From positions 124,001-188,000 of the forward strand of contig NZ_QGGH01000002.1 in the NCBI RefSeq assembly GCF_003148495.1: a stretch of 64,000 nucleotides of DNA, in the 5' to 3' direction. The position numbers were made by a program, and so were the translations under genes. This DNA comes from Mesorhizobium loti (lineage in GTDB: Bacteria > Pseudomonadota > Alphaproteobacteria > Rhizobiales > Rhizobiaceae). The notes beneath the pieces are model-generated. The model was not told the DNA's origin. It ran no database searches and saw only the letters and a program-made list of their open reading frames with translations. How positions within the stretch are numbered: the stretch's first letter is position 1; every line of letters begins with the position of its first letter. Positions 8,432-17,144 of this stretch are shown piece after piece.

Positions 8432-11233
8432 ATGGAACAGCGCCGGTCATCGCAGACCTTCAAACGCAAGGAACTGGTCGGCAAGCTCAATCCTGTGGGT
8501 GTCCGCGCCTTCAAGGCTGCCGCCGACACCGCCAAACTGCGCGGCAATCCTTACGTCGAACTCGTCCACTTCATCGAGCAACTGGTGCTTTCCGACCGTT
8601 CGGATGTGCAAATGATAATCGCCGATGCGGGCGTGGATGCGAGCCGGCTCACGGCCGATATGACCCGCGCCGTCGACAAGTTGCCTTACGGCGCAACGTC
8701 GATCGAGGAATTTTCCGACCATATCTTCCACGCCATCCAGGAAGCCTGGAACCTGGCAACGCTTGAGTTCGGCGTCGAGGAAGTCCGCAGCGCCCATATT
8801 CTCCTCGCCTGCCTGAAGACGCCGGTGCTGGAAGGCCTGCTGTCGAAGATCAGCGGCGAGTTCGACAAGATCGACGCCGCCGCGGTCATCGCGCGGTTCG
8901 CCGATGTGATGGAGGGCTCACTCGAAGCCGGCGCGGGCATAGCGGTTCCGGCAGCCGAAACGCCGAAGCGGGCTCCGGGCGGGGATTCGGCGCTGGCGAA
9001 ATACGCCACCGACCTGACCCAGCGCGCCCGGGACGGCAAGATCGATCCGGTCGTCGGCCGCGATCCGGAGATCAGGCAAATCGTCGATATCCTGATGCGA
9101 CGCCGGCAAAACAACCCGATCCTGACCGGTGAGGCCGGGGTCGGCAAGACCGCGGTCGTCGAGGGCTTTGCCTTGCGCATTGCTGCGGATGACGTGCCGC
9201 CCACACTGCAGGGCGTCAGTGTGCGCATGCTCGATGTCGGATTGATGCAGGCGGGAGCAAGCGTAAAGGGCGAGTTCGAAAAACGGCTGAAGGCGGTCAT
9301 CGATGAGGTACAGTCTTCCGAAACGCCGGTCATCCTGTTCATCGATGAGGCCCACACCTTGATTGGCGCAGGCGGCGCGGCTGGAACCGGCGACGCGGCC
9401 AATCTGCTGAAGCCGGCGCTGGCGCGCGGCGAACTTCGCACCATCGCGGCAACGACCTGGGCCGAGTACAAGCAGCACATCGAGAAAGATCCGGCGCTGA
9501 CCCGCCGCTTCCAGGTGGTCAAGATCGACGAGCCATCGGAAGCGGTGGCCGTTCTCATGTTGCGCGGTGTGGCCGGCGTTCTGGAGCAGCACCATAAGGT
9601 ACAGATCCTGGATGAGGCGATCGAGGCGGCGGTCGGCCTCTCGCATCGCTACATCCCGGCGCGGCAATTGCCGGACAAGGCGGTGAGCCTTCTCGACACC
9701 GCTTGCGCCCGTGTCGCCATATCGCAGCACGCCACGCCGGCCGAAGTCGAAGATATCATGCGTCGCCGCCAGGCGCTGGAGGTCGAGCGCGGCATTATCG
9801 GTCGCGAGGCCGCGATCGGCATCGAGGTGAACGACCGGCAGGCACGGGTCGACACCGGGCTAGCCGAAACCGGAGTTACGCTGGCCGCCGCGCAGGAGCG
9901 TTGGGACCGGGAAAAGGCACTCGTTGCCGAAATACTCGAATTGCGCGCCAGGCTACGCGGCGAAGGTGTGCCGCTCGATCTGGTGGAGACGCCGGAGACC
10001 GATAGCGAAGCAACAGGCGCGGACGCGGTTGAGACTCGGCCACCCAAGAGCGAAACGCCCAAGATCAAATCGCCCAAGACCAAAACCAAGACGGCCAAGA
10101 TCGACCTGGAGACACCGGCGGCGGCCGATGCCCCTCCACCCGATCCAGCCGCCAATCTCGCCCGGTTGCGCGAACTGATGGCCGAGCTGGCCGAGGCACA
10201 AGGCGAGACGCCGCTGATCCTGCCGTCGGTCGACCGCAACGCCGTGGCGGCGGTCGTTCAGGACTGGACCGGCATCCCGACGGGGCGGATGCTGTCGAGC
10301 CAGACCGAAAAGGCGCTGCGGCTGGCCAGCACTCTGTCCGAACGCGTGGTCGGCCAGGATCACGCCATGGAGATGATCGCCAGGCGTGTGCAGACCAGCC
10401 GCGCCGGGCTCGGTGCGCCGGAAAAGCCGGTGGGCGTGTTCCTGCTTTGCGGCCCCTCGGGCGTCGGCAAGACCGAAACCGCATTGGCCCTGGCCGAGAC
10501 GCTCTACGGCGGCGAGCAGAACCTGATCTCGATCAACATGTCCGAGTTCCAGGAGGCGCACACGGTCTCTACCTTGAAGGGGGCGCCGCCCGGATATGTC
10601 GGCTACGGCAAGGGCGGCATCCTGACCGAGGCGGTCCGTCGCAAGCCTTATTCGGTGATCCTGCTCGACGAGGTCGAGAAGGCGCATCCTGACGTGCACG
10701 AGATCTTCTTCCAAGTCTTCGACAAGGGGATGATGGACGACAGCGAGGGCCGGCGCATCGATTTCAAGAACACGCTGATCCTGCTCACCTCGAATGTCGG
10801 CTCCGAAGTCATCATGGATCGGACCAGGAATGGCACGCTGCGGGCAGGGCTCGACGATCTGGACACCGCGCTGCGCAGCCCGTTGCTGAAGGTCTTCCCC
10901 GCGGCCTTCCTCGGCCGGGTGGTGACCATTCCTTATTACCCGCTCTCGGATTCGATGATCGAAGCGATCACCCGCCACCAGTTTGCCAAGATCGCTCGGC
11001 GGCTGCGTGCGACCAACGACGCGGAATTGGTGATCGGCGATGGCGTCATGGACTTGGTCAAGGCCCGCTGCACCGAGATCGAATCCGGCGGACGGATGAT
11101 CGATGCGATCCTGACCAACACGCTTCTGCCGGAATTGAGCCGCGGCGTGCTGAACCGGTCGCTCGAGGGCGAAAAGATGACGAAGGTGACGGTCGGCGCC
11201 TCCAAGGAGGGCTTCACCTATTCCTTCGAGTAG
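8432..11233 (+). CDS. tssH: Type VI secretion AAA+ ATPase ClpV (TssH)
   Basis: 933 residues in ClpB/ClpV order: an N-terminal Clp repeat domain, first AAA+ module with Walker A GEAGVGKT at residue ~233 and DEAH box, a middle region, and a second AAA+ module with Walker A GPSGVGKT at ~674, the GYVGYGKGG loop and a Clp C-terminal domain. It disassembles contracted TssB/TssC sheaths using ATP. The start at 8432 (MEQRRSSQTF) is chosen because AGGAG at 8419-8423 is 8 nt upstream; an ATG 42 nt earlier has no such site. An unusual Lys/Thr/Pro-rich stretch of about 50 residues (~519-570) interrupts the middle region. Confidence 0.95.
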   Translation: MEQRRSSQTFKRKELVGKLNPVGVRAFKAAADTAKLRGNPYVELVHFIEQLVLSDRSDVQMIIADAGVDASRLTADMTRAVDKLPYGATSIEEFSDHIFHAIQEAWNLATLEFGVEEVRSAHILLACLKTPVLEGLLSKISGEFDKIDAAAVIARFADVMEGSLEAGAGIAVPAAETPKRAPGGDSALAKYATDLTQRARDGKIDPVVGRDPEIRQIVDILMRRRQNNPILTGEAGVGKTAVVEGFALRIAADDVPPTLQGVSVRMLDVGLMQAGASVKGEFEKRLKAVIDEVQSSETPVILFIDEAHTLIGAGGAAGTGDAANLLKPALARGELRTIAATTWAEYKQHIEKDPALTRRFQVVKIDEPSEAVAVLMLRGVAGVLEQHHKVQILDEAIEAAVGLSHRYIPARQLPDKAVSLLDTACARVAISQHATPAEVEDIMRRRQALEVERGIIGREAAIGIEVNDRQARVDTGLAETGVTLAAAQERWDREKALVAEILELRARLRGEGVPLDLVETPETDSEATGADAVETRPPKSETPKIKSPKTKTKTAKIDLETPAAADAPPPDPAANLARLRELMAELAEAQGETPLILPSVDRNAVAAVVQDWTGIPTGRMLSSQTEKALRLASTLSERVVGQDHAMEMIARRVQTSRAGLGAPEKPVGVFLLCGPSGVGKTETALALAETLYGGEQNLISINMSEFQEAHTVSTLKGAPPGYVGYGKGGILTEAVRRKPYSVILLDEVEKAHPDVHEIFFQVFDKGMMDDSEGRRIDFKNTLILLTSNVGSEVIMDRTRNGTLRAGLDDLDTALRSPLLKVFPAAFLGRVVTIPYYPLSDSMIEAITRHQFAKIARRLRATNDAELVIGDGVMDLVKARCTEIESGGRMIDAILTNTLLPELSRGVLNRSLEGEKMTKVTVGASKEGFTYSFE

Positions 11234-11658
11234 CTTCAGGCGAATGTTGATGAAGCATCGGCAACCGAGGCTTGCCAGGGTGCGCAGCGTCTTCTTGCCT
11301 CCCAGCCCGAGGCGCACTGCCCAGGAGGTGGACTTCTCGGCGAACCAAGCCGATCTACGGCGCTAGTCGGCCGATTCTAACGATCTAGGTGGGATATTTC
11401 GGCGGAAAAAAATTGAACAAAATCAGTTAGTTTTGCGGTATATCGACACTGAAGATGTCAGATATCGGCTGGCATCAATATCATTGTCGCACATATTGAC
11501 GTTAAATTAACAGCGAGATATGGTTCGTTTGATCCGCAAGGTACCACTGCTTTTGTATCACCGTTGCTCGTCGATCGTCGCTATGTCTGTCACCCTTGCC
11601 CCAGCCTGCAGGATTGCCTTGCAGTGCGCATCGCCAGTTGCTGAAAGAGGCGGTGACC
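11234..11658. other. Intergenic region between tssH and the polyol locus
   Basis: 425 bp. The left 150 bp show no recognisable gene or terminator. From about 11395 the base composition becomes A/T-rich, ending in the promoter at 11496-11524. About 130 bp of leader follow before the kinase start at 11659. This is the boundary between the secretion and polyol modules. Confidence 0.6.
11496..11524 (+). promoter_or_regulatory. Promoter with palindromic operator for the kinase-deoR-glpD-like operon
   Basis: A TTGACG -35 box (11496-11501), a 17 bp spacer and a TATGGT -10 box (11519-11524). The palindrome GTTAA-A-TTAAC (11501-11511) overlaps the -35 box and spacer. The 18-mer at 11495-11512 (ATTGACGTTAAATTAACA) is repeated exactly at 15876-15893, in front of eryD. 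This suggests a shared regulator, either the DeoR-type protein at 13191 or EryD. Confidence 0.7.
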
Positions 11659-13194
11659 ATGCCCAGTCTGCTCGGAATCGATAACGGTCTCACTGTCACC
11701 AAGGCGGTGATCTTCGATGCCGATGGCACGCAGTTGTCCGTGGCGCGTCGACGGGTTCCGCAGTCGATGCCCTATGCGCGCTGGGTGGAGCGCGACATGG
11801 CCGGCCTCTGGCAAGCGACCGCCGACGCAATCAAGGAGGCGATCGCCCTGTCCGGCCGCCTGGCAGGCGACATCAGAGCGGTGGCGGCAACCGCGCATGG
11901 CGACGGTCTCTATTTGCTCGACAAGGATCGTCGGCCGCTAGGCCCCGGGATTCTTTCGCTCGACAGCCGCGCCGGCGAGATTGTCGAACGATGGTCGGCG
12001 GACCGGGTCTTCGAAGACGCGTTGGCGCGCACCGGCCAGGCGCCGCATGTCTCGGCGCCATCGGCGCTGCTGGCCTGGATCAGGAAGAACCAACCCGACC
12101 GCTATGGGCGCATCGGGCATATACTGGCCTGCAAGGACTGGCTGCGCTTTTGCCTGTCGGGCACGATCGGCACCGACCGTACCGAGGCCAGCACCTCATT
12201 CACGGATTTCCGCACGCAAGCCTTCGCGCCGGACGCGATGCGCATCTTCGGACTGGACGATCTTTTCGATGCGCTGCCGCTGATGGCGCACTCTGCCGAG
12301 ATCGTCGGGCATGTCACTGCCGAAGCCGCCGAAATGACCGGCCTTCGCAAGGGAACACCGGTGGCGTGCGGACTGCATGACGTGACCGCCTCGGCGCTTG
12401 GCATGGGCGGTCACGAGGAGGGCGTGCTTGCCATCGTCGCCGGGACCTATTCCATCAACGAAGTCGTCTCCACGGAACCACGCGTCGATCCGCGTTGGCT
12501 TTGCCGCAACGCCATCGACGCTGGCCGCTGGAACAACATGGCGATCTCGCCCGCCTCGACCGCAAACTACGACTGGTTTCTCGACACGTTCTGCCGCTCG
12601 GAGCAGGACAAGACAGGTGCCGATGGAGGCTCCATTCACAACTTGCTGGCGGCGGAGATCGACGCGGCGCTGAAGAAGTCCTCAACCATCCTGTTTCACC
12701 CCTATCTGTTCGGCTCCCCCTTTGGCGATGTCGCCAGCGGCAGCTTTGTCGGCCTGCATGGCTGGCACAATCGCGGCGATATGCTGAAGGCGGTTCTGGA
12801 GGGCATTGCTTTTAATCATCGCACCCACGTCGAAGCCTTGCGCGAGGGCTTTGCTATCAGCGAAATCCGCCTGACCGGCGGCGGCTCGCGCAATCCGGCC
12901 TTCGTCCAGATGTTTGCCGATGTGCTGAACGCCCCGGTCATCGTCACCTCGACCGACGAGGCCGCGGCCTTTGGCGCTGCCCTTTGCGCGGGTGCCGCGG
13001 TCGGCATCTTCGCGACGCCGCAACAGGGCGCCAGGCAGGTCGGCATGACGGCGCGCCAATACGAGCCTGTGCCGGCCTCAAGTGCTGTGTTCAACGAGCG
13101 CTTTTCCCTCTATGGCCGCATAGCCGGTGCGCTCGAACCGCATTGGCCGGAGATCGAGAAGCTGGCGCGGCAAGACACTGGGGGAGGCGCATGA
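11659..13194 (+). CDS. FGGY-family carbohydrate kinase, LyxK (L-xylulose kinase)-like
   Basis: 511 residues in the two-domain FGGY fold. The N-terminal phosphate loop is GIDNGLTVTKAV, the WVERDM segment is shared with LyxK-type kinases, the catalytic Asp is in GLHDVTASALGMGG, and the ADP loop is LTGGGSRNPAFVQMFAD. The resemblance is closer to L-xylulose kinase (AERDMAELW, ILSSDRRA-like ILSLDSRAGEIV) than to the second kinase in this locus at 21578. It likely phosphorylates a ketose or polyol made from a sugar alcohol. Start 11659 gives the canonical N-terminus and has AGAGG upstream. It overlaps the next gene by 4 bp (ATGA). The substrate is not determined by sequence. Confidence 0.85.
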   Translation: MPSLLGIDNGLTVTKAVIFDADGTQLSVARRRVPQSMPYARWVERDMAGLWQATADAIKEAIALSGRLAGDIRAVAATAHGDGLYLLDKDRRPLGPGILSLDSRAGEIVERWSADRVFEDALARTGQAPHVSAPSALLAWIRKNQPDRYGRIGHILACKDWLRFCLSGTIGTDRTEASTSFTDFRTQAFAPDAMRIFGLDDLFDALPLMAHSAEIVGHVTAEAAEMTGLRKGTPVACGLHDVTASALGMGGHEEGVLAIVAGTYSINEVVSTEPRVDPRWLCRNAIDAGRWNNMAISPASTANYDWFLDTFCRSEQDKTGADGGSIHNLLAAEIDAALKKSSTILFHPYLFGSPFGDVASGSFVGLHGWHNRGDMLKAVLEGIAFNHRTHVEALREGFAISEIRLTGGGSRNPAFVQMFADVLNAPVIVTSTDEAAAFGAALCAGAAVGIFATPQQGARQVGMTARQYEPVPASSAVFNERFSLYGRIAGALEPHWPEIEKLARQDTGGGA

Positions 13195-13967
13195 TCAAGG
13201 CCGACGAACGACGCGAAGAGATCGCCGACTATGTGATCAAGCTCGGCCAGGTGCGCATCGACGATCTCGTCGAGCATTTCGGCGTATCGCGCATGACCAT
13301 CCACCGGCACATCGACCGGCTGGCGCAGCAGGGCGTGCTGCGCAAGCTGCACGGTGCCGTGACGGTTCAGCCTTCCGGTCTCTACGAAAGCGCCTTCCGC
13401 TACCGGGTGACGGTCAACCGGGCCGAGAAGGATGCGCTGGCGCGGGCAGCACTCGACTATGTCGAAGCCGGCCAGGTGGTGATGCTGGACGATTCCTCGA
13501 CGGCAAACGCCGTCGCGACATTGCTGCTCGACGTCAAGCCGCTGACCGTCATCACCAACTCCGTGGCGACGGCGTCGCTGCTGACCAATGTCGACGAACT
13601 CGACTTCATCTGTCTCGGCGGCCAGTACCACAACACCTACAACGCCTATATCGGCATCGTTTGCGAGAACGCCGTGGCGCAGATGCGCGCCAATGTGCTG
13701 ATCTGTTCGGCTTCGGCCATCACCGGAACCACGGCCTTCATCCAGGACCCCAATGTTGTGCGGGTCAAGCAGGCGATGATGGCGGCGTCGGTCAAGCGCA
13801 TCCTTCTGATTGACCATGCCAAGTTCGACAGGATCGCACTGCATGTCTTCGACGATCTGACCAGCTTCGACGTCGTGCTGGCGACCGAAGGCCTGGGCGA
13901 TGCGCGGGCGCAAGCCCTCGAGCGGGCCGGCGTAAAGCTGCGCATCGTCAAGACGAAAGTGCCATGA
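13191..13967 (+). CDS. DeoR-family transcriptional regulator
   Basis: 258 residues. An N-terminal winged helix-turn-helix (residues ~6-57, core DDLVEHFGVSRMTIHRHID, then LRKLHGAV) is followed by a DeoR sugar-phosphate sensor domain with the LDDSSTANAVATLL phosphate-binding loop and LICSASAITG. Such proteins usually repress sugar operons and release DNA on binding a phosphorylated intermediate. It sits between a kinase and a dehydrogenase, joined to both by ATGA overlaps. In other rhizobia a deoR gene precedes the ery tpi-rpi pair; here it is in the upstream unit. A likely target is the palindrome shared by 11501-11511 and 15882-15892. Confidence 0.88.
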   Translation: MIKADERREEIADYVIKLGQVRIDDLVEHFGVSRMTIHRHIDRLAQQGVLRKLHGAVTVQPSGLYESAFRYRVTVNRAEKDALARAALDYVEAGQVVMLDDSSTANAVATLLLDVKPLTVITNSVATASLLTNVDELDFICLGGQYHNTYNAYIGIVCENAVAQMRANVLICSASAITGTTAFIQDPNVVRVKQAMMAASVKRILLIDHAKFDRIALHVFDDLTSFDVVLATEGLGDARAQALERAGVKLRIVKTKVP

Positions 13968-15676
13968 GCCCAGCCGAAGAAACACATACGGAAAATCCCG
14001 CCGGGCGTTTGGCTGCCATGGCCGGGACCGGCGAGGTCGACGTCGTCATTCTTGGCGCCGGCATCAACGGAGCAGGGCTGTTTCGCGACCTATGCGCGCA
14101 AGGCGTCAGCTGCCTGATCGTCGACAAGGCGGATTTCGGCTCCGGCACCAGTGCCGCGCCATCGCGGCTCATTCATGGTGGCTTGAAATATCTAGAAACC
14201 GGTGAGTTCGGGCTGGTGGCGCAGTCGACGCTCGAACGCAATTTGCTTTTGAAGAACGCGCCGCATTATGTCAGCCCGCTGCCGACCATCATCCCGATCT
14301 TTTCCTGGAGCAAGGGCATGCTGGCGGCGCTGCGGACGCTGTTCGGCTCGACCAGCGCACCGCGCAGCCGCGGTGCCATCCTGATCAAGATCGGCTTGAT
14401 GATCTATGATTTCTATGGCTCGCGAAACCAGGTCATGCCGCGCCACCGCATGGTCGGGCGGCGCCATGCGCTTAGCGAGATGCCGGCGCTCAACCCCTCG
14501 ATCGTCGCCACCGGCACCTATTACGACGCCAAGATAAGCCACCCCGAAAGGCTGGTGCTCGAACTGATCCTCGATGGGCTGCAGGCAAACCCGGCCTCGG
14601 CCAGCGCGAACTACACGACGCTGGTGAAGTCCGCCAATGGCGTGCTGACCTTCCAGCCGGAAAACGGCGCGACCTTTTCGGTGCGTCCGAAGCTGGTGGT
14701 CAATGCCGCCGGTCCGTGGATCGACGATGTCAACGATCTGCTTGGCGCGCCGTCGAAGATGATCGGCGGCACCAAGGGCTCGCACATCCTGCTGAAGCAT
14801 GACGAACTGGTCAAAAGCCTGGCCGGGCGCATGCTGTATTTCGAAGCCGATGACGGCCGTATCTGCCTTGTCTACGACTATCTCGGCCTAGCGCTGGTCG
14901 GCTCCACCGACATCAAGGCCGACAATCCCGACGAGGTGCGCTGCGAGCCTGACGAAGTCGAATACCTGCTCGACAGCGTACGGACGCTGCTGCCGGGGAT
15001 GGCGTTCGAGCACGACCTGATCGTCTATGCCTATAGTGGCATCAGGCCGCTGCCGGCCTCGGATGTATCGCTGCCCGGGTTAATCAGCCGTGACCACTCG
15101 GCGCCGGTCGCCGAGCCGGACCGGAACAGACCCTTCGCGGTCATCTCGCTGGTCGGCGGCAAATGGACGACCTTTCGCGGCTTCGCCGAGGAAGTCGCCG
15201 ACACCGTGCTCGATCGCCTGCAGCGCAGCCGCAAGGTGACGACGCAAGCCATGCCGATCGGCGGCGGCAAGGATTTTCCGGCCAATGCCGCAGCGCGAGC
15301 AAATTGGCTGGCTCTGGTGCACTCGGAGACGGGCGCTGAGGAACGGCGTCTCGATGAACTGTTGTCGCGATATGGCACCAGAGCCACGCAAATCGCCACG
15401 CATGGGTCGGGTGATGAGGGTCGGCTGCCGGATTCAGAGAGCTACAGCCGGTCGGAAATTGACTACATCGTCCGCAACGAGTTCGTCGAACATCTGGCCG
15501 ATATCGTCATGCGCCGCAGCACCCTGGCGATATCAGGTTCGCTGACAGGCCGGGACCTGCAGGAGATTGCCGCGATTGCCGGACGGGCGCTGGGCTGGAG
15601 CGCTGGGCGCTTCGCAGAGGAAGTCGAGGCCGCAATCGTGGAGCTCGAGGGCCGGAACCTGATGCGGCTGGGGTGA
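13964..15676 (+). CDS. GlpD-like FAD-dependent dehydrogenase (glycerol-3-phosphate dehydrogenase family)
   Basis: 570 residues. The FAD Rossmann motif ILGAGINGAGLFRDL sits near residue 28. The GlpD signature IHGGLKYLE follows, with VNAAGPWIDDVN and the GGKWTTFRG motif typical of the family. The C-terminal ~150 residues match the DAO C-terminal domain. It probably oxidises the phosphorylated polyol or product of the upstream kinase and passes electrons to quinone at the membrane. The first ~25 residues are polar and may be a non-conserved extension. It is paralogous to eryB at 23134 but clearly diverged. A 4 bp overlap couples it to the deoR gene. Confidence 0.85.
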   Translation: MSPAEETHTENPAGRLAAMAGTGEVDVVILGAGINGAGLFRDLCAQGVSCLIVDKADFGSGTSAAPSRLIHGGLKYLETGEFGLVAQSTLERNLLLKNAPHYVSPLPTIIPIFSWSKGMLAALRTLFGSTSAPRSRGAILIKIGLMIYDFYGSRNQVMPRHRMVGRRHALSEMPALNPSIVATGTYYDAKISHPERLVLELILDGLQANPASASANYTTLVKSANGVLTFQPENGATFSVRPKLVVNAAGPWIDDVNDLLGAPSKMIGGTKGSHILLKHDELVKSLAGRMLYFEADDGRICLVYDYLGLALVGSTDIKADNPDEVRCEPDEVEYLLDSVRTLLPGMAFEHDLIVYAYSGIRPLPASDVSLPGLISRDHSAPVAEPDRNRPFAVISLVGGKWTTFRGFAEEVADTVLDRLQRSRKVTTQAMPIGGGKDFPANAAARANWLALVHSETGAEERRLDELLSRYGTRATQIATHGSGDEGRLPDSESYSRSEIDYIVRNEFVEHLADIVMRRSTLAISGSLTGRDLQEIAAIAGRALGWSAGRFAEEVEAAIVELEGRNLMRLG

Positions 15677-15749
15677 TCACCCCGTCGCCGATGCTCTTCC
15701 CAAGGCAATCCGATCGGTTTGCCCATGGATGCGCCGCATCCGCAAATCG

Positions 15750-15776
15750 CCCAACTCACAGACGGGTTGGGATTTT
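15750..15776 (+). terminator. Weak Rho-independent terminator-like hairpin
   Basis: CCCAAC (15750-15755) pairs with GTTGGG (15766-15771) and is followed by ATTTTG. It lies 73 bp after the GlpD-like gene and 100 bp before the eryD promoter, where a terminator is expected. The stem is only 6 bp, so termination is probably partial. Confidence 0.4.
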
Positions 15777-15876
15777 GCTGCTATCGAATATTATTCATTA
15801 AAAACAAACAGTTGATGAAAAATAGGATAGCCAATGGCTGTGCAATACTGCTGGTCTCGGCAGGAAATAACACAGA

Positions 15877-15905
15877 TTGACGTTAAATTAACATCATCAT
15901 ATGAT
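15877..15905 (+). promoter_or_regulatory. Promoter with palindromic operator for the eryD-eryEFG-eryABC unit
   Basis: A TTGACG -35 box (15877-15882), a 17 bp spacer and TATGAT as -10 (15900-15905), close to sigma-70 consensus. The palindrome GTTAA-A-TTAAC is at 15882-15892. The 18-mer at 15876-15893 is identical to the one upstream of 11659. A leader of about 190 nt follows. It contains an imperfect hairpin (CCGAAACGC at 15946-15954 with GCGTTTTGG at 15965-15973) and a second TTGACA at 16030-16035 without a convincing -10 box. Confidence 0.72.
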
Positions 15906-16100
15906 CGAATAACATGCTTGCCTCCTAATAGGTCGATGTTGCCTGCCGAAACGCTGGCAGACCGGCGTTTTGGGAAGGGGCGAGAGCTGTGAATTCCCCG
16001 CGGGCGTATGCACCAAATCCGGCGAGGGATTGACAGCGATGCAGGGATGTGAAAATTTTTGCACACAAAGATAATAATATCATCTCAGGGAGGAGATGGC

Positions 16101-17111
16101 TTGAAATCCGGCGGAACCGCTAACCGCGACCATGAATCCAGCCTCGCCACGCGCGCGGCCTGGCTTCACTATGCCGGGGGTCTCACGCAGGCCCAGGTGG
16201 CCAAGCGGCTCGGCCTGACCAGCCTCAAGGCGCATCGGCTCATCACCCGGGCTACCCAGGACGGCCTTGTCAGGGTGATCATCGACGGCGACGTCGGCGA
16301 ATGCATCGACCTCGAGCAGCAGCTGATCGATGCTTACGGGCTCGATTACTGCGAGGTCGTTCCTGATCTCGATCAGGACGAATTGCCGTTGAAGGCGCTT
16401 GGCATCGCCGGCGCGCAGTTTCTGAAGCGCGAGATCGATCGCGGCGAGGATATGCTGATCGGCGTCGGCCACGGCCGCACCCTAGCGGCAAGCGTCGAAT
16501 ATCTGACGCGCACTGCCGCCGCCCATATCCGTTTCGTCTCGCTGCTTGGCGGTGTGACGCGCAAATTCGCAGCCAACCCGCACGACGTCATGCATCGACT
16601 GGCCGAGCGGACCGGCGCGCAGGCCTATGTGATGCCCGTGCCCTTCGTCGCCAACACCGCCGAGGACCGTGAGGTGCTGCTTGGCCAGCGCGGCATCAGC
16701 GATGTTTTCGACCTCGCAGGCCGGTCCGACCTGATGTTCGTCGGCATAGGCACCGCCGAGCGGGAAGCCTCGCTGGTGGCTACCGGCATGATCGAACATT
16801 CCGAAATCGATGAGGTCAAACGCGATGGCGGCGTCGGCGAGCTGCTCGCCCACTTCTTCGACGACAAGGGACGCCCGGTGGAAACGGCGCTGTCGGAAAG
16901 AATCCTGGCGCTTCCGCGAGACCAGTTGAAAGGCCGCCGGATCGTCGCCGTCGCCGGCGGCAAGATCAAAGTACGCGCGATCAAGGCGGTGCTCGAAAGC
17001 CGTTATCTGAGCGGCCTGATCACCGACGAGTCCACCGCCCGTGCCCTTGTCGAACAGAACCAATCCAATGGTGCGAAACGCCATGTGAACGGAGGATCGT
17101 CAAATGCGTGA
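16101..17111 (+). CDS. eryD: SorC-family sugar-binding regulator EryD
   Basis: 336 residues. An N-terminal helix-turn-helix (GGLTQAQVAKRLGLTSLKAHRLI, residues ~28-50) is followed by the SorC/DeoR sugar-binding domain with GVGHGRTLAASVEYL, FVSLLGGVTRK and the C-terminal AVAGGKIKVRAIKAVL. Brucella EryD represses the ery operon and is relieved by erythritol. I chose the TTG at 16101: AGGGAGGAG at 16088-16095 is correctly spaced, and the nearby ATG at 16096 runs into a stop after two codons. It is the first gene of the long erythritol unit, so it is probably autoregulated through the operator at 15882-15892. Confidence 0.87.
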   Translation: MKSGGTANRDHESSLATRAAWLHYAGGLTQAQVAKRLGLTSLKAHRLITRATQDGLVRVIIDGDVGECIDLEQQLIDAYGLDYCEVVPDLDQDELPLKALGIAGAQFLKREIDRGEDMLIGVGHGRTLAASVEYLTRTAAAHIRFVSLLGGVTRKFAANPHDVMHRLAERTGAQAYVMPVPFVANTAEDREVLLGQRGISDVFDLAGRSDLMFVGIGTAEREASLVATGMIEHSEIDEVKRDGGVGELLAHFFDDKGRPVETALSERILALPRDQLKGRRIVAVAGGKIKVRAIKAVLESRYLSGLITDESTARALVEQNQSNGAKRHVNGGSSNA

Positions 17112-17144
17112 CAACGGCAGATCTGCCTTGCTGGCGGTTGCGTC

